From the NCBI RefSeq assembly GCF_011075055.1, contig NC_058141.1, positions 10,611,639 through 10,675,638 on the forward strand: a DNA stretch of 64,000 bases, in the 5' to 3' direction. Made by a program: the position numbers and the translations under genes. The first letter of the stretch is position 1. Each line of letters starts with the position of its first letter. Source of the DNA: Mangifera indica (Eukaryota; Streptophyta; Magnoliopsida; Sapindales; Anacardiaceae). Positions 36,404 to 48,899 of this stretch are shown piece after piece. The notes under the pieces are model-generated. The model did not search any database. It saw nothing but the letters and a program-made list of their open reading frames with translations, and was not told the DNA's origin.

Positions 36404-36727
36404 TAGGGTTAGATTCAAATCGAATTGAGTTTAAGTTCGTTTGAGTTTGAACTCAGTTCGATTTATATATAATAGAGTTCGAGCTCATTACAATTAAACT
36501 CAAACTCGACTCAAATTTGATTCGACTCGCTTTAAGTTCGAGCTTTAAACTAACATGTTATTAAAATGATATCGTTTTAATATATATTAATAAAAACGAC
36601 ATTGTTTTGTATCAAAATTTTTAATGAGTAAACTCAAACTCAAACTCGAGCTCAAAAATATTTGCTCGAGCTTGATTTCAAACTCACTCGACCTTATTTA
36701 AGGCTAGGGTATTTTGAATCCAGCCTA
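36404..36727. mobile_element. hAT-type MITE (family D), U2, perfect 8-bp target duplication
   Basis: 324 bp between two perfect copies of atcatgtt (36396-36403 and 36728-36735). Ends are TAGGGTTAGATTCAAAT and TTTTGAATCCAGCCTA. The 8-bp duplication and end type support the hAT superfamily. Confidence 0.85.
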
Positions 36728-37139
36728 ATCATGTTAACATATATTGCTTTTTTAAAAAACAATTATTGGATAAAACTGATGATCTCATAACATAACAATT
36801 TCATACGGAGGACAGAATGGAAGGATATTGTTACAGTGATGTTATGAACAGTCAAACTGAGTACCTGAAAGTTAACTCTCAAAGTAAGATCAAAGATGAT
36901 GACTAAGTAACCCTTTCATCCGCAACCCATAATGAATTTGAGACTTAGACATTACGATAAGTAACTATTGACTAGACAATTCCAAATCTATACAATTTAT
37001 ACAGAGAAAATTCTTTTACGGTTATCAAGAAAGTATTTATCTAAATTTTATGATACATCATCTTCGTAATAGTTATTATTTCTACGTAAATAAAGATATC
37101 ATTAACGTAGACATTACTGACTCTAATTAAAATTTAAGT

Positions 37140-37189
37140 CATGGGTTAAGGTCACAAATTGAACTAGTTTCAAATATATTTTTTCATTC

Positions 37190-37234
<45 letters not shown>

Positions 37235-37458
37235 AGAAAAAACGAGAAGAGAAAATAAATAAAACTCTAGACACAACATATGTTAATTTGTATCATTCTT
37301 ACACAATATTCAAATTTATGGACGTAAGCATCCTGATCATTGGACCGAGCCACGTGAAAACTATTAGTGCATGTCTATTTTTTTCACTTGTCGCAATTCA
37401 TTGCCTCATGGGTTAAGGTCACAAATTGAAATAGTTTCAAATGTATTTTTTTATTCTC

Positions 37459-37513
<55 letters not shown>

Positions 37514-38560
37514 GAAAGACAATGAGAAGAGAAAATAAACAAAACTCTAGACACAACATATGTTAATTTGTATCATTCTTGCACAATATTCAAATTAGTG
37601 AGAATATTATGAATGTAAGCATCCTAATTATTGGATCGAGTAACGTGAAAAATATTAGTGCATGTCTATTTTTTTCACTTGTTGCAATTCATCTCCTCGC
37701 ACAGTAGTGGAAGACTCAATCAAGCCTTCTCAATTATTGAGGCAAGAGTCAACATAGAAAGCCACCCCCAGACTATGAAGGTTCACTAAGAAATGATGCA
37801 CATTTAGTGGTATGCCACAAGAAAAGTAAAGTGATAAGATGAATACAACACTCACAATGAACAAAATCATGATAACGTCAGTTTGCATAATCCAAAAACA
37901 ATACAATTAGATCTTCACAAGGTAAAAAGATTTTCGAAATTCTTGAAGTCTTCCTCACACTTCAAGAATTGGAAGCAAATGTTGTGTGGTTAAACGGAGC
38001 ACTTTGAAGTCAAATATGAAGGTTTAACTAGACGCAATGGCCAAAAAATAACAATTAAGTAACTCTCAAGCCAAAAACTCACAATGAATTTGAAATTCAG
38101 ATTTCATGACAAACGACTAGTAACTAAGTGAAAAAAAAAAAAGTTTTTTGGTGGTTAGCAAAAGAGGGACTCATTCGTATTCTATGACACAACATATTCA
38201 TAACAACCATATCTTCACCATGATTAAAGACATTAATAATGTAGACGTAATTTTCTTTTATTTAAATTCAGATTATTGGTTGAAACCTTAAATTAAAATA
38301 GTTTCAAATATACTTTTTTTTTCTAAAAACTTGTATATAAGGAGGAAGATATATAAGAATTGAGGACAAGAGAAGTGAAAATAGACAAACTTGACACACT
38401 ATGTATTATTTTGTGTCATTCTTATGATATACTTAAACTACCAAGAAAAAATAAATTTGGATATTTTAATCATTGAATCAAATCACTTTAAAACTTTAAT
38501 GTCACATCTATTTCTTTTACCGATCTCAATTCATCTCTTCATGTATTTTGAGTAAACTTA
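37140..38560 (+). repeat. Local degenerate tandem modules with AT microsatellites, U2
   Basis: Counterpart of 17804-19245. The (TA)n runs are shorter, at 37194-37232 and 37461-37509. Confidence 0.7.
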
Positions 38561-40972
38561 TTCGAGTTTTATCATATCCTAATTGTAATTGTCGTAATTT
38601 GTTTCACGTAAGACTTTAAATTGCAATCACCAAGCATGAATTATTTATTTAATACATAGAATCTTTCACTTATTAACAAAATAGAGAGTACCGTATGATA
38701 TATGAAGATTTTTTTTCAAGTAATGAAACTAGTTATCTAGCTTGCGAAACGTGACTAGAATCACGTAAGTAGAAAAAAAACCCTGACCCAATTCTAATAA
38801 ATAGTATAAAGAAAAGATTCAAATGGTGGTGTGAAGTCAACTTCACGTGAGCCCTCAGTTTCCTTAATTTCTTCGCGTTCTTCATATTTTCCACAGTCTA
38901 CCATCTTCTTCATACTCATTTCCACCGTAGGTCCCTCATCTTGACAAAGGCTATAATAAACCTACTTTCTTACCTACAATGATCTATTATTTGAAAGTTT
39001 TATAAATTAGTTGCTATATATTTGACATATCAGAAAGATCACACAACAATGACGTCCTTATCTTCTCGACAATATAAATTGGAATTTTTATACATGGACG
39101 TTAACATAGTTGAAAAAAAAATTGGTGATAAATAGACTAATAACATTCATTAGAATAGAATATCAAAGTCATTATCCGATTGAGTTGGCCAGCCACGGAC
39201 TTTATAAGTTGAGTTTATGGATTCGGTAGAGCTGTGACTTGTTTTTGGGGTACCGAGTATTGACCCACCTATATTGAGTTTATTAATGTATCACCACAAA
39301 TTAATTCTTGGGATATTGCTTCAAATAATATTTTAAGAATAAAAAAGTAACTGTCATTCTCATTTTTATACCCAAATAATTATACATTTATATTTAATAA
39401 ACGTGCTCATAAATAAAATAGTAGTATTATATGTATAAATAATATATACAAATAATGATATATTATCGTATAATTGAATAATTTTAAATTAGTAATAAAA
39501 CAACATCTAATTGTTAGAAATTTTTTGATGTAGGTTAACATTAATTATGTTTTTTGTTTAATAAAATTGGGTAATTAAATAGTCTAATATCAGTTTACCA
39601 ATAGGTTTAAGTGATCGATAAAAATAAAATCTATACTTTTAAAAGTTATAATCTTGGTAGATAACATAAGTATGAGTCTTGAGATTTATTAGAGTTTGGT
39701 AAGGGGTCAATTAACCTACTAAAAATTAGTTAGATTATTGTTCCAAAACCTAATACATTATAGTTTATCTATTCAAAGCTATCATTAAGGGAGGTTTCTC
39801 GAGTAAAAGACCAAGTCACGTCGAGAAATGATCTCAATAGATAATTTCAAATGATTTGTGGATTCAAATTGCATGACGATCTAAGTATTCCTAAAACATT
39901 AAAGTTTAATTTAGTATTTTATAATTTGTGCATAGATCTTAGGATAGTGATTGATTTATTTATTTATTCAAGTTTACGTAAATAAATCTTATACTAATTA
40001 TATAAAGGTATGTCATTGTTTATGTATATTATTTATGCACATGGTTTTATTGTATATAAAATGCATTTTCACCTATTCCCTCCCATTTTCAAAAATTTAG
40101 TTCAATAATTTCAATCTTTTTTACTTTGTTCCGACAAAAAACTACCAAAAATCCACCAAATCCAACAAAAAGCTATTCTCCTTGTGATTATTCTTCAACT
40201 TGGTTGTTCCTTGTCATCATTCTCTTTTGAAAATTTGAGGTGATTTTCACTCTAAAAAAATGGGAAAACTGTTAATTGTGATTGTTTCTTTACTAAATGG
40301 TACAAATTTATGGTAAATACTTACATTAATGTAATTATTTATGATTCTAAGGCTTTAGGATTTACATTTGAATTTGAATGTTGTTTTAGCGGTTGAGTTG
40401 GTTGTTGAGATTGAAGGTAATAAGAACATATATTGTAGAGGATTGAATCAATTTTTGGTCAATAAATTAAACATTTTACAAAAAGAGGGATCAAGGTAAT
40501 TTCCTTAGTGTAACAAAGGGTAAGTGTGAAAATTTTATGCCACAATGAGTTATTGTAATTTGCCACTTAGTAAAACCATACATGAATCTGTGTCATATCT
40601 CAAGTATAAAACTGATTTGATGTATGTTGGTGACAGGTGTTGAGAGTTTGATTATCTCTAAAGAATATTTTTGCAAGGTTGGTTAGAAGTCATTGTCAAG
40701 CGTAGCCCTCCAACCAAGAGACAAAAGGGTGGAACCAAGAGTTTCATTGTGTTTTAAATATTTTGGTTGTTTTTGTATCTATGTTCGCATTTGTTCATTT
40801 GTTACAAAAATAAACTTTTTTTTTTTAATCTTTTGATTGTTGAACAAACAAACACAAGTTCAATTATGGCAACTTAATCAAGTGTTTGAGAAGTACTCGA
40901 CTTCTCACAACTTTGGAGCCCAAGTCATACGATAATCAAAGGACACAACACGCATTGAGCCAAATTTGCATG
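38561..40972. other. U2 gene-free stretch
   Basis: Counterpart of 19246-21670, with no gene seen. The frame at 40886-41080 overlaps the family B MITE and is incidental. Confidence 0.4.
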
Positions 40973-40980
40973 AGGCTTAT

Positions 40981-41264
40981 TAGAGGTCTTCAAGGGTTGG
41001 GCCTTTGGATTGGGCCAACCCATGGGATGTATAAGGTCCATGACTCGACCAATATATATGGGATCAAGTCGATCCATTAATTTTTAATATTATAATTATT
41101 AATTAATTAGTTTTTAAAATTTTTTTAAATATTATGTGAATAGTATTGGTTGGGCTAACCCACAAGTCTTATGTCTAGCCCTAGGGTCTGGCACAACATG
41201 TTACAATATTAACTCAGGGTATTTTCCCAAGCTTCAAGCTAGGCTAGGCCAATTGATGCCTCTA
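40981..41264. mobile_element. hAT-type MITE (family B), U2 distal copy
   Basis: 284-bp counterpart with flanks aggcttat (40973-40980) and aggctcat (41265-41272). Confidence 0.85.
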
Positions 41265-41675
41265 AGGCTCATCAATACTTAAAAAATGCTATTTTGAAAA
41301 ATATGTTTTAGGGTATTTATCAAGTTTGACAAGTTAAAAATATAGCAATATATTGGCTAGCTTAATAGTTTTCCCACTAACTAGCTTTCTAAATAACATT
41401 GTCATTAGTATCATCGTTATAATAAAATTCTATCTTATTTGATCAATCACTAACATTAAATTTGTAATTATAATTTTGGATATACGATACTCTAGATAAC
41501 CTAGAAGAGTTAGGTAGAAATGAAGTCAATATCAAGTCTCCACACATGATATAAGGAAGAGCAAACGCATCCTATTGTGGGATGATGCAAAAAATGTATT
41601 CAACGAGAGAGTTGTGAGTTGCTTCACAACTTTGATTATATGTGTTTACATTGGCATTTATATTAGTTTTTTAAT

Positions 41676-42037
41676 ATAGTTGTCAATATTTTATGATACA
41701 CTATTATATAATATAGCACAAGTAAAAAACGATACATATTATAAAATATATCGAATTAATATAATACAGTGAACGTATCATATAATATAATAAATATTAC
41801 CGATACAGATCAATACACCTTATTAGAAAAAATGATGATATAGTAAAAGTGTATATAAAAATTTTTAACATTTTAAAAGTGTTTGTGATATTTTTTCAAA
41901 ATGATGAAATGTCACTTATAATTTTTTATTATTTTATTAATAGTTAATATTTTATTTTTTAAAATACTTATTATATAATACACAATACAAAAAATTAGGT
42001 TTTTAATATATAACATGATACACGATTCAATTACTAT
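41676..42037 (-). mobile_element. MITE-like repeat family E, U2, minus orientation
   Basis: Counterpart of 22374-22734. Confidence 0.65.
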
Positions 42038-43273
42038 GTTTTTCAATATTCCACTAGCAATTGTTAATTGAGCGATATAAATGTAATACTAATTCTAACT
42101 CCATAAAAAAAGAATATTCTATAGATTTGTCCATTTGTGGAGTTCTTAATGTAGATGATTCTCCATTGTTGGGTGATGTGAATCGTAAGGAGGATATCCC
42201 ACCCAATGATTTGAAGTCATGTTTGTAGAATCAACTCCATGTTTTTATGAATGGACTGACCACCTTATTAGGACCAACCACATTGAGTAATCTAGTCAAC
42301 AAAGAATTAATGACAGTCTAAGTTAAAGTTGGCTAGCCGCGAGTAGAGATATAAACGAGTAAAACAACTCTTGAGTTGCCTACAACTTGGCTTGTTATTA
42401 GTCGAGCCAAACTTGAGTGTGTGCAACTCGAGTTTTCACTCAAACCAATCTCAAGCTTTGGGTTGCTTACTTGACTAGCTCATTAGCTAAGTCTAGCTTC
42501 TAAGCTTAATCAAGCTTTCATGCCAACCAAACTTAGTAATATCTTCAAAGGAAAACTGTTCACATATTAGAGAAATTGGTTTTCAACTTAAAACTTCACC
42601 ACTGATTTTATAGGATGTTATGTCCAAAGATAGTAATTTCGATATGAATTTAGAGTCTTCGACCCTAACAAAAAAGAGATTACTTTATATAAATAGGGAA
42701 GAGAACAAGAATGAAAAACATTTTCTCATTTTGGGATGCAGATACATGTGTTTTTACCTTGTCTCACCCCACCCCCATCCATATTAATACTTTTATTTAA
42801 AATACTAACATATTTTTATAGTTTTAAATTATTTGTATTTTTAAATATTTTTATTATACATATTAAGGTGATTAACATATGTTGTTATCGATATTTGAAA
42901 TTGTAAATTGATTTTAATTTTAATTAATTTTTTAATTTAATATGTTTATATTATGTTTGAAAAATACGTAAAAGAGGTTTTTTATTTTTTGTAAAGACTA
43001 AGATGAAGAGAGAAATTTTTTCTTACAAATAAAAGATGATAAGAGAAATTTTTCTTAAAAAAAAAAGATAAAAAACTTTTGTTAATCTTATAATAAAAAT
43101 AAATCAAAAATAAAGATTAATACCTCTCTTAGGAGGACATGCTCAAGGAACAGGATATCCAATCCGTGCCTTCCCCAGTTATATATTATATTTCTTGACG
43201 GGGACTTGTTTGACTTTAGAAATGCACTCATCAACTTTGACTGACGAATGATTGCAATAATTGTCGTATATGT
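42038..43273. other. U2 gene-free stretch left of the MULE
   Basis: Counterpart of 22735-23971, nearly identical, with no gene. Confidence 0.5.
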
Positions 43274-43282
43274 TTGAACAAA
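43274..43282. repeat. Left target-site duplication of the MULE
   Basis: ttgaacaaa, identical to the right copy at 49379-49387 and to the single empty-site copy in U1. Confidence 0.95.
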
Positions 43283-43471
43283 GGGAAATTTTAAAAAATG
43301 GCCAAAATGCCCTCCCATTAAGCAAAAATACCCAAAATCACTATTTCCAAGCCAAAATGCCCAAAATCACTGTTCTAAATAAAAAATGCCTATGACTTTT
43401 TTTAATACCAAAACTACCCTTCCCCTCATATTTATATAACTCTCCCACTTACTATAAGGTTTTAATGTAAT

Positions 43472-44875
43472 TTTAGATAAATATGAGAGGTTTTTGGATA
43501 TTTTACATTATAAAGGCATTTTGATATTTATTTATTTATTTCAAACTTTTTTTAAAATATCAAAATTACCCTTCTCTTCATTTATATAATTCCTTTCACT
43601 CATTATGGGGGTTAAAAAATTTTAGATAAATATGGGGGGTTTTTGGATATTTTACATTGTAAAGGCATATTCATATTTATTTATTTATTTCAAACTTTTT
43701 CTAAAATGTCAAAATTACCCTTCCCCTCATCTATATAAACCCTCCTCACTTATTTTATTTACATACACTTCTCATATCACTCAAACACTCACTCTCACTT
43801 TCATTTTTTTTCAACATCAATTAGTAGGGATTCGTTCAGACGAAAGAAGTTCGTATTTGTGTGTTCGACTCGAAAAAACACTATTCTTCAAAAAAATGTA
43901 TTTATGTCAATCTTAGTCTAAAACTTAATTTCATTTGTTAAGTTTAGTTTTTATGCCATAATATGGGAGGTTAAATGCAATGCTTCATAAGTTAGGGGGT
44001 TACATGTAATTTAAGATAAATATGGGGTTTTTTTAGATATTTTACATTATAAAGGCATTTTGATATTTATTTATTTATTTACTTTTTCTAAAATGTCAAA
44101 ATTACCCTTCCTCTCATCTATATAAACCCTCCTCACTCCCTTTATTTACACACACTTCTCATATCACTCAAATACTCACTCTCACTTTCATTTTTATTCA
44201 ACATCAATTAGTAAGGATTCGTTCGGACGGAAGAAGTTCTTATGTCTATGTTCGACTCGAAAAAATACTATTTATCAAAAAAAGGTATTTATGTCAATCT
44301 TAGTCTAAAACTTAATTTCATTTGTTAAGTTTAGTTTTTATGTCATAATATGGGGGTTAAATACAATGTTTCACAAGTATAGGGGTTAAATGTAATTTAA
44401 GATAAATATGGGGGGTTTTTAGATATTTTACATTATAAAGGCATTTTGATATTTATTTATTTACTTTTTCTAAAATGTCAAAATTACCCTTCCTCTCATC
44501 TATATAAACCCTCCTCACTCCCTTTATTTATACACACTTCTCATATCACTCAAACACTCACTCTCACTTTCATTTTTATTCAAGATCAATTAGTAGGGAT
44601 TCGTTCGGACAGAAGAAGTTCGTATTTCTATTTTCGACTCGAAAAAATACTATTCATCAAAAAAAGGTATTTATGTCAATCATAGTCTAAAACTTAATTT
44701 CATTTGTTAAATTTAGTTTTTATGCCATAATATGGGGTTTAAAGTAATGCTTCACAAGTATAGGGGGTTAAATGTAATTTAAGATAAATATGGGGGGTTT
44801 TTAGATATTTTACATTATAAAGGCATTTTGATATTTATTTATTTATTTAATTACTTTTTCTAAAATGTCAAATGA
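43472..44875 (+). repeat. Promoter-like tandem repeats inside the MULE
   Basis: Units start with (t)tt(a)agataaatatggg at 43472, 43621, 44011, 44397 and 44779. The middle three are full (390, 386 and 382 bp) and the first and last are partial. Each full unit has a TATA box in ctatataaac (43731, 44118, 44500), followed by a CT-rich leader (acttctcatatcactcaaac type) as in plant 5' UTRs. The second and third full units end the leader with AAAAAG|GTATTTATG, a good splice donor, at 44284 and 44667. A matching acceptor (cattgcag) stands at 45675, just before the transposase start. Transcription start function is inferred. Confidence 0.75.
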
Positions 44876-44943
44876 AATGTTATTAAAATTAGGGCGCATT
44901 TTCATATTAAACATGGTAGGCGCATTATAATTGAAACTATAGG

Positions 44944-45420
44944 TTTTTTCGAGTTTTACTCCTTTAGGATATATCAATTCACATTTTTCAGATTTTTGCA
45001 GAATTTTTCAATTGTTACCATACTAGGGTATTTCAACTTTTAGATTCCGAATTTCAGTTCCGTTTTTTCGAATTTCATCCCTTTAGGATATATCGATTCG
45101 TATTTTTAAGATTTCTGAAAAATTTTTCGATTGATGTTATTCTAGGGTATTTCAACTTTTAGAATTCAAATTTCAATTCTGTTTTTTTGAATTTCACCGT
45201 TTTAGGATATATCAACTTGTATTTTTTAGATTTTCGAAGAATTGTTCGATTATTACCATTCTAGGGTATTTCAACTTTTAGAATTTGAATTTCAGTTCTG
45301 TTTTTTTGAATTTTATCGTTTTAAGATATATCCACTAGTATTTTCCAGATTTCTGAAGAAATTTTTTATTATTGACATTTTAAAGCATTTCAAAGTATAG
45401 AATTTGAATATTTATATCAA
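44944..45420 (+). repeat. Left 119-bp tandem array beside the transposase
   Basis: About four units with a period of 118-120 bp, marked by gtttttt(c/t)gaattt at 44944, 45062, 45181 and 45300 and by aggatatatc and gggtatttcaacttttag in each. It is the reverse-complement relative of the array at 47437-47937. Confidence 0.85.
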
Positions 45421-45689
45421 AGTATAGATATTATAAAAACGTTTTAAATGGAACGTTACAAACAGATAGATGCATTTTGAAGGGTAAAATAACATACGAA
45501 AGTATTATATAAATTGTTATATAAATTGTCAAATAATTATAGGGGGATAAATAAATTATTAGAAAAATATTAGGAGTTTTTTTAAATTATTAATAATTGT
45601 ACGACTGTTTTTCATAGTTATTATTGATTTTTTTATTATAAATGAATAATTATCTTCAAAAACTGGTCATTGCAGGATTCATAATTAAA

Positions 45690-47520
45690 ATGGAAGGTTA
45701 TGCATCAGTTCGTTATCAGGGAGAATGAATTCAAGGTCGCAACAACACAATGAAATATGTTGGAGGAGCCAAAAAATTGATTAAAATCCCTTATGGAACA
45801 ACATTCGAGGGATTTATTGAGCTTTTGACGGAGTCTTGCAGTATTGATCCAATGAAAAACTACATTCAAGTATCTATGAAGCCAAGAAAAGTTGAGCTCG
45901 ACGGCCCCATCCAGATCCAAAATGATGAAGATGTCCAGGGTCTTCTTGATATATCCCAGTACTTTCAGGAATGTATTTCTGTATTTGTTACATGTACCCC
46001 AATTGAAGGGCAGGAGGATGAAGATGAAGATGAAGATAAATATGAAAACGAAAGTAGTTGGGTCAAAAAAGAATATGATTTGGAAAAGTTGATTGATTTC
46101 AGTAATGACCCGTTGTATATTGCAAACTCATGGGCTCATGGAGAAAAAGATATAGTTCCCTCTTGGGGTGACTTTGATGGAAATGATATGCCCGACATTC
46201 CTTCAGAAGATGTAGAGCCTGAGTATATGGCATCAGTTACAGAGGGTATGGATAGTTTACAGCTTGAAGATCCTATTTCAGGTGGTGGAAATTATTCTGG
46301 GCCATTTTTTGACAATGTCTTCACTGATCAATTTAGGTGGCTTCCTGATTTTCCTCCACAGCCATCAGCATCATCAGGTAGTTTCAGATCGATCTGAGAG
46401 GAGCATGGTGTCAAGATAGGGGATATTTTTCATAATAAAGTCCAATTGAAAGACGCTGTGAAGCAATTCGCCTTACTGAAAGGATTTCAATTTGATGTCA
46501 AAAAGTCTGACAAGAAACGATGGGAAGTTAAGTGCACGGTCGAAAATTGTAAGTGGTATATACATGCAACCAAGTCCACTGTTGGTGATGTGTGGGGTAT
46601 CAACTCTATGAATCCTACCCACACATGTTTAGTTGATCAAATCTTGCCACATCACAGACAAGCTAGCGCCCGAGCTTTAGGTCAATTAATGAGATCAAAG
46701 TTTGTGATGATTGATCGAATTTATCGGCCTAAAGAAATAATTGTAGACATCGTCGACCGATATAAAATTGATATTTCCTACTCACACGCTTGGCGGGCAA
46801 GAAATTGTGCTATCAATTCATTGAGGGGTTCACCGGAGGAATCTTTTATGCTATTACCAGATTATTGTTATAATTTACAACGTACTAATCCGGGCACTGT
46901 TACTGCTATTGAAACAGATGATGAACATCGATTTACAAATTTTTTCATGGCGTTGGGATGTTCCGTTCGCGCGTTTAGTCAATATCTTCGCCCGGTTATT
47001 TGCATTGACGCTACTTTCCTTAAAGGTCGATATCTGGGGCATTTATTTATTGCGGTGGCTCTTGATGGTAATAATCAAATATACCCTATTGGTTTCGGTG
47101 TCGGCAAAAAAGAAGATCACGACACGTGGTGTTGGTTTCTTATGAGAATTAAAGAATGCATCCCTGACCTCTCTGAGCTTGCAATAATCTTCGATCGACA
47201 TCATGCTATCTACTCGGCAATGGCTGAAGTCTTTCCAGATGTCCACCATGGATGTTGTTATCATCACCTTCTGTGTAACATGCGGGCAAAGTATAAACGG
47301 GACTCAAAGGTATATTGTAAACAAGTAATTAAATTTATAACAGTTTATAATTTTCAATCATTTTGCTTATAATGAGTTTTCATATTTTTTACTATCTTAC
47401 AGGTCGCGGGTGCATATTGGAAAGCCGCTAAATTCAAATTCTATACGTTGAAATACTTTAAAGTGACGATACTCGGAAAATCATTCAGAAATCATGAAAA
47501 TACGAATCAATATATCCTAA
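45690..47520 (+). pseudogene. MULE transposase, broken and lacking its C-terminus
   Basis: The frame can be read from an ATG at 45690 through the main ATG at 45750, with in-frame TGA codons at 45726-45728 and 46395-46397. It has a PB1-like start (MKYVGGAKKLIKIPYGTTFEGF), an acidic linker, a WRKY/FLYWCH-like Mutator DNA-binding domain (KRWEVKCTVENCKWYIHATK), and part of the MULE catalytic domain (CIDATFLKG with the first Asp, IIFDRHHAI with the second, and a Cys/His knot in HHGCCYHH). A donor at 47310 and an acceptor at 47402 define exon 2, which reads VAGAYWKAAKF and then runs into the tandem array, reaching a stop at about 47526. The last catalytic Glu and the SWIM zinc finger are absent. 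The family call is firm, and the gene cannot make a working transposase as it stands. Confidence 0.93.
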
Positions 47521-47937
47521 AATGGTGAATTTCGAAGAAACGGAATTGAAATTCGAATTCTAAACGTTGAAATACCTTAAAGTGACGATAATTGAAAAAT
47601 CATTCGGAGATCATAAAAATACGATTCGATATATCCTGAAATGGTGAAATTCGAAAAAACGGAGTTACAATTCGAATTCGATACGTTGAAATATCTCAAA
47701 GTGACGATACTCAAAAATTCATTCGGAAATCGTGAAAATACGAATCGATATAACCTAAAATGGTGAAATCCGAAAAAATGAAACTGAAATTCGAATTCTA
47801 TACGTTGAAATACTTTAAAGTGATGATACTTGGAAAATCATTCGGATATCGTGAAAATACGAATCGATATAACCTAAAATGGTGAAATCCAAAAAAACAG
47901 AATTGAAATTCGAATTCGGAAAAACGAAACTGAAATA
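47437..47937 (-). repeat. Right 119-bp tandem array, inverted relative to the left one
   Basis: About four units with a period near 119 bp (marks at 47437, 47557, 47676, 47796, last partial at 47915). They contain gatatatcct, gttgaaata and gaaattcgaa, the reverse complements of the left-array marks. It starts immediately after a short piece of transposase exon 2 and replaces the rest of that gene. Confidence 0.85.
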
Positions 47938-48261
47938 ACGTTGTTACATCGTAAGTTGTGTCAAAAAACACCAAAATTTGAAAACTCGAATTTGAAATTT
48001 GAAAAATACATATAGAAAAACCTAAAACAGAAAAAACGGATATAAAATTCAAAAACTACACGATTAGAAACCGTGGATGAGAAAAATCTCAATTTAACCC
48101 CTAATGAAAATTCTTTAATTAAAAAGGTCCAATGTTATATCAAAAATTTCCATAAAACCCCCTTTGTTGTAATGAATCTCATCCAGCTCTCCAAGATTTT
48201 AAAAAACCCAATTTACCCCCCAACTAAGTTTGAAAAGGACGCTGCCGTGGGAAATTTCGTT

Positions 48262-48291
48262 CTGCCGTGGGAAACTCCGTTCCCATGGCAG
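48262..48291. repeat. Hairpin-forming palindrome, copy 1
   Basis: 12-bp arms CTGCCGTGGGAA and TTCCCATGGCAG with a 6-base loop and one mismatch. The related word TGCCGTGGGA also occurs at about 48243. Confidence 0.8.
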
Positions 48292-48869
48292 ACTGCCGAT
48301 CCAAGTTTCAGCCAATTTCGGCCAATTTTTGGTCGTTTCGACCTTCGATTTTTGCATAAATCAAATCTACACATTGTATAACATAAAACCCCTCAATCAA
48401 TTCAACAAAAACAACCAAAAATCCAAACATTTTAAGCAATATTCAAAGCGTAAACCCTAGAATTTCAAACCCAAAATTCTCAATCAAATCTCAATTATAT
48501 CAACAATAAATTGATCCAAACAAGATTACGGGAGATATACTAACCTTCTTTGCCATTTGCGGTTGCCGGGAAGCTTCAAAATCGACGAAAATGACCTTCG
48601 CCGTGGGATTGACGTGGGAGGAGAAAACTTTTGCGATTTTTCGTGGAAATGCACAGTGAAATCAGAACCTGCCGTTGGAAGAAATGAAATTTTGCTTTGT
48701 ATATAAAGGGGGGCAGTTTCGTAATTTCGCTTTTCCCACGACAATGTGCGAAATTTCAAAAAAACCTGACGTGGGCTAAGGATTTCCCCGACACCCCAAT
48801 GTTTTAAAAAAGCCAGTTTACCCCCCCCCACAACCCATTGTTCATTCAACTGCCGTGGGAGAATTCGTC

Positions 48870-48899
48870 CTGCCGTGGGAAATTCCGTTCCCACGGCAG
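48870..48899. repeat. Hairpin-forming palindrome, copy 2 (perfect)
   Basis: Perfect 12-bp arms CTGCCGTGGGAA and TTCCCACGGCAG around the loop attccg. These are the most GC-rich words in a very AT-rich neighbourhood. Confidence 0.85.

Noticed and set aside
43088..43318. Minus-strand frame crossing the left MULE end
   Set aside because: It spans host and element DNA, so it arose by the insertion and is not a gene.
43472..44875. Possible CRISPR-like array
   Set aside because: The repeats are adjacent, hundreds of bases long and lack short spacers, and the genome is eukaryotic.
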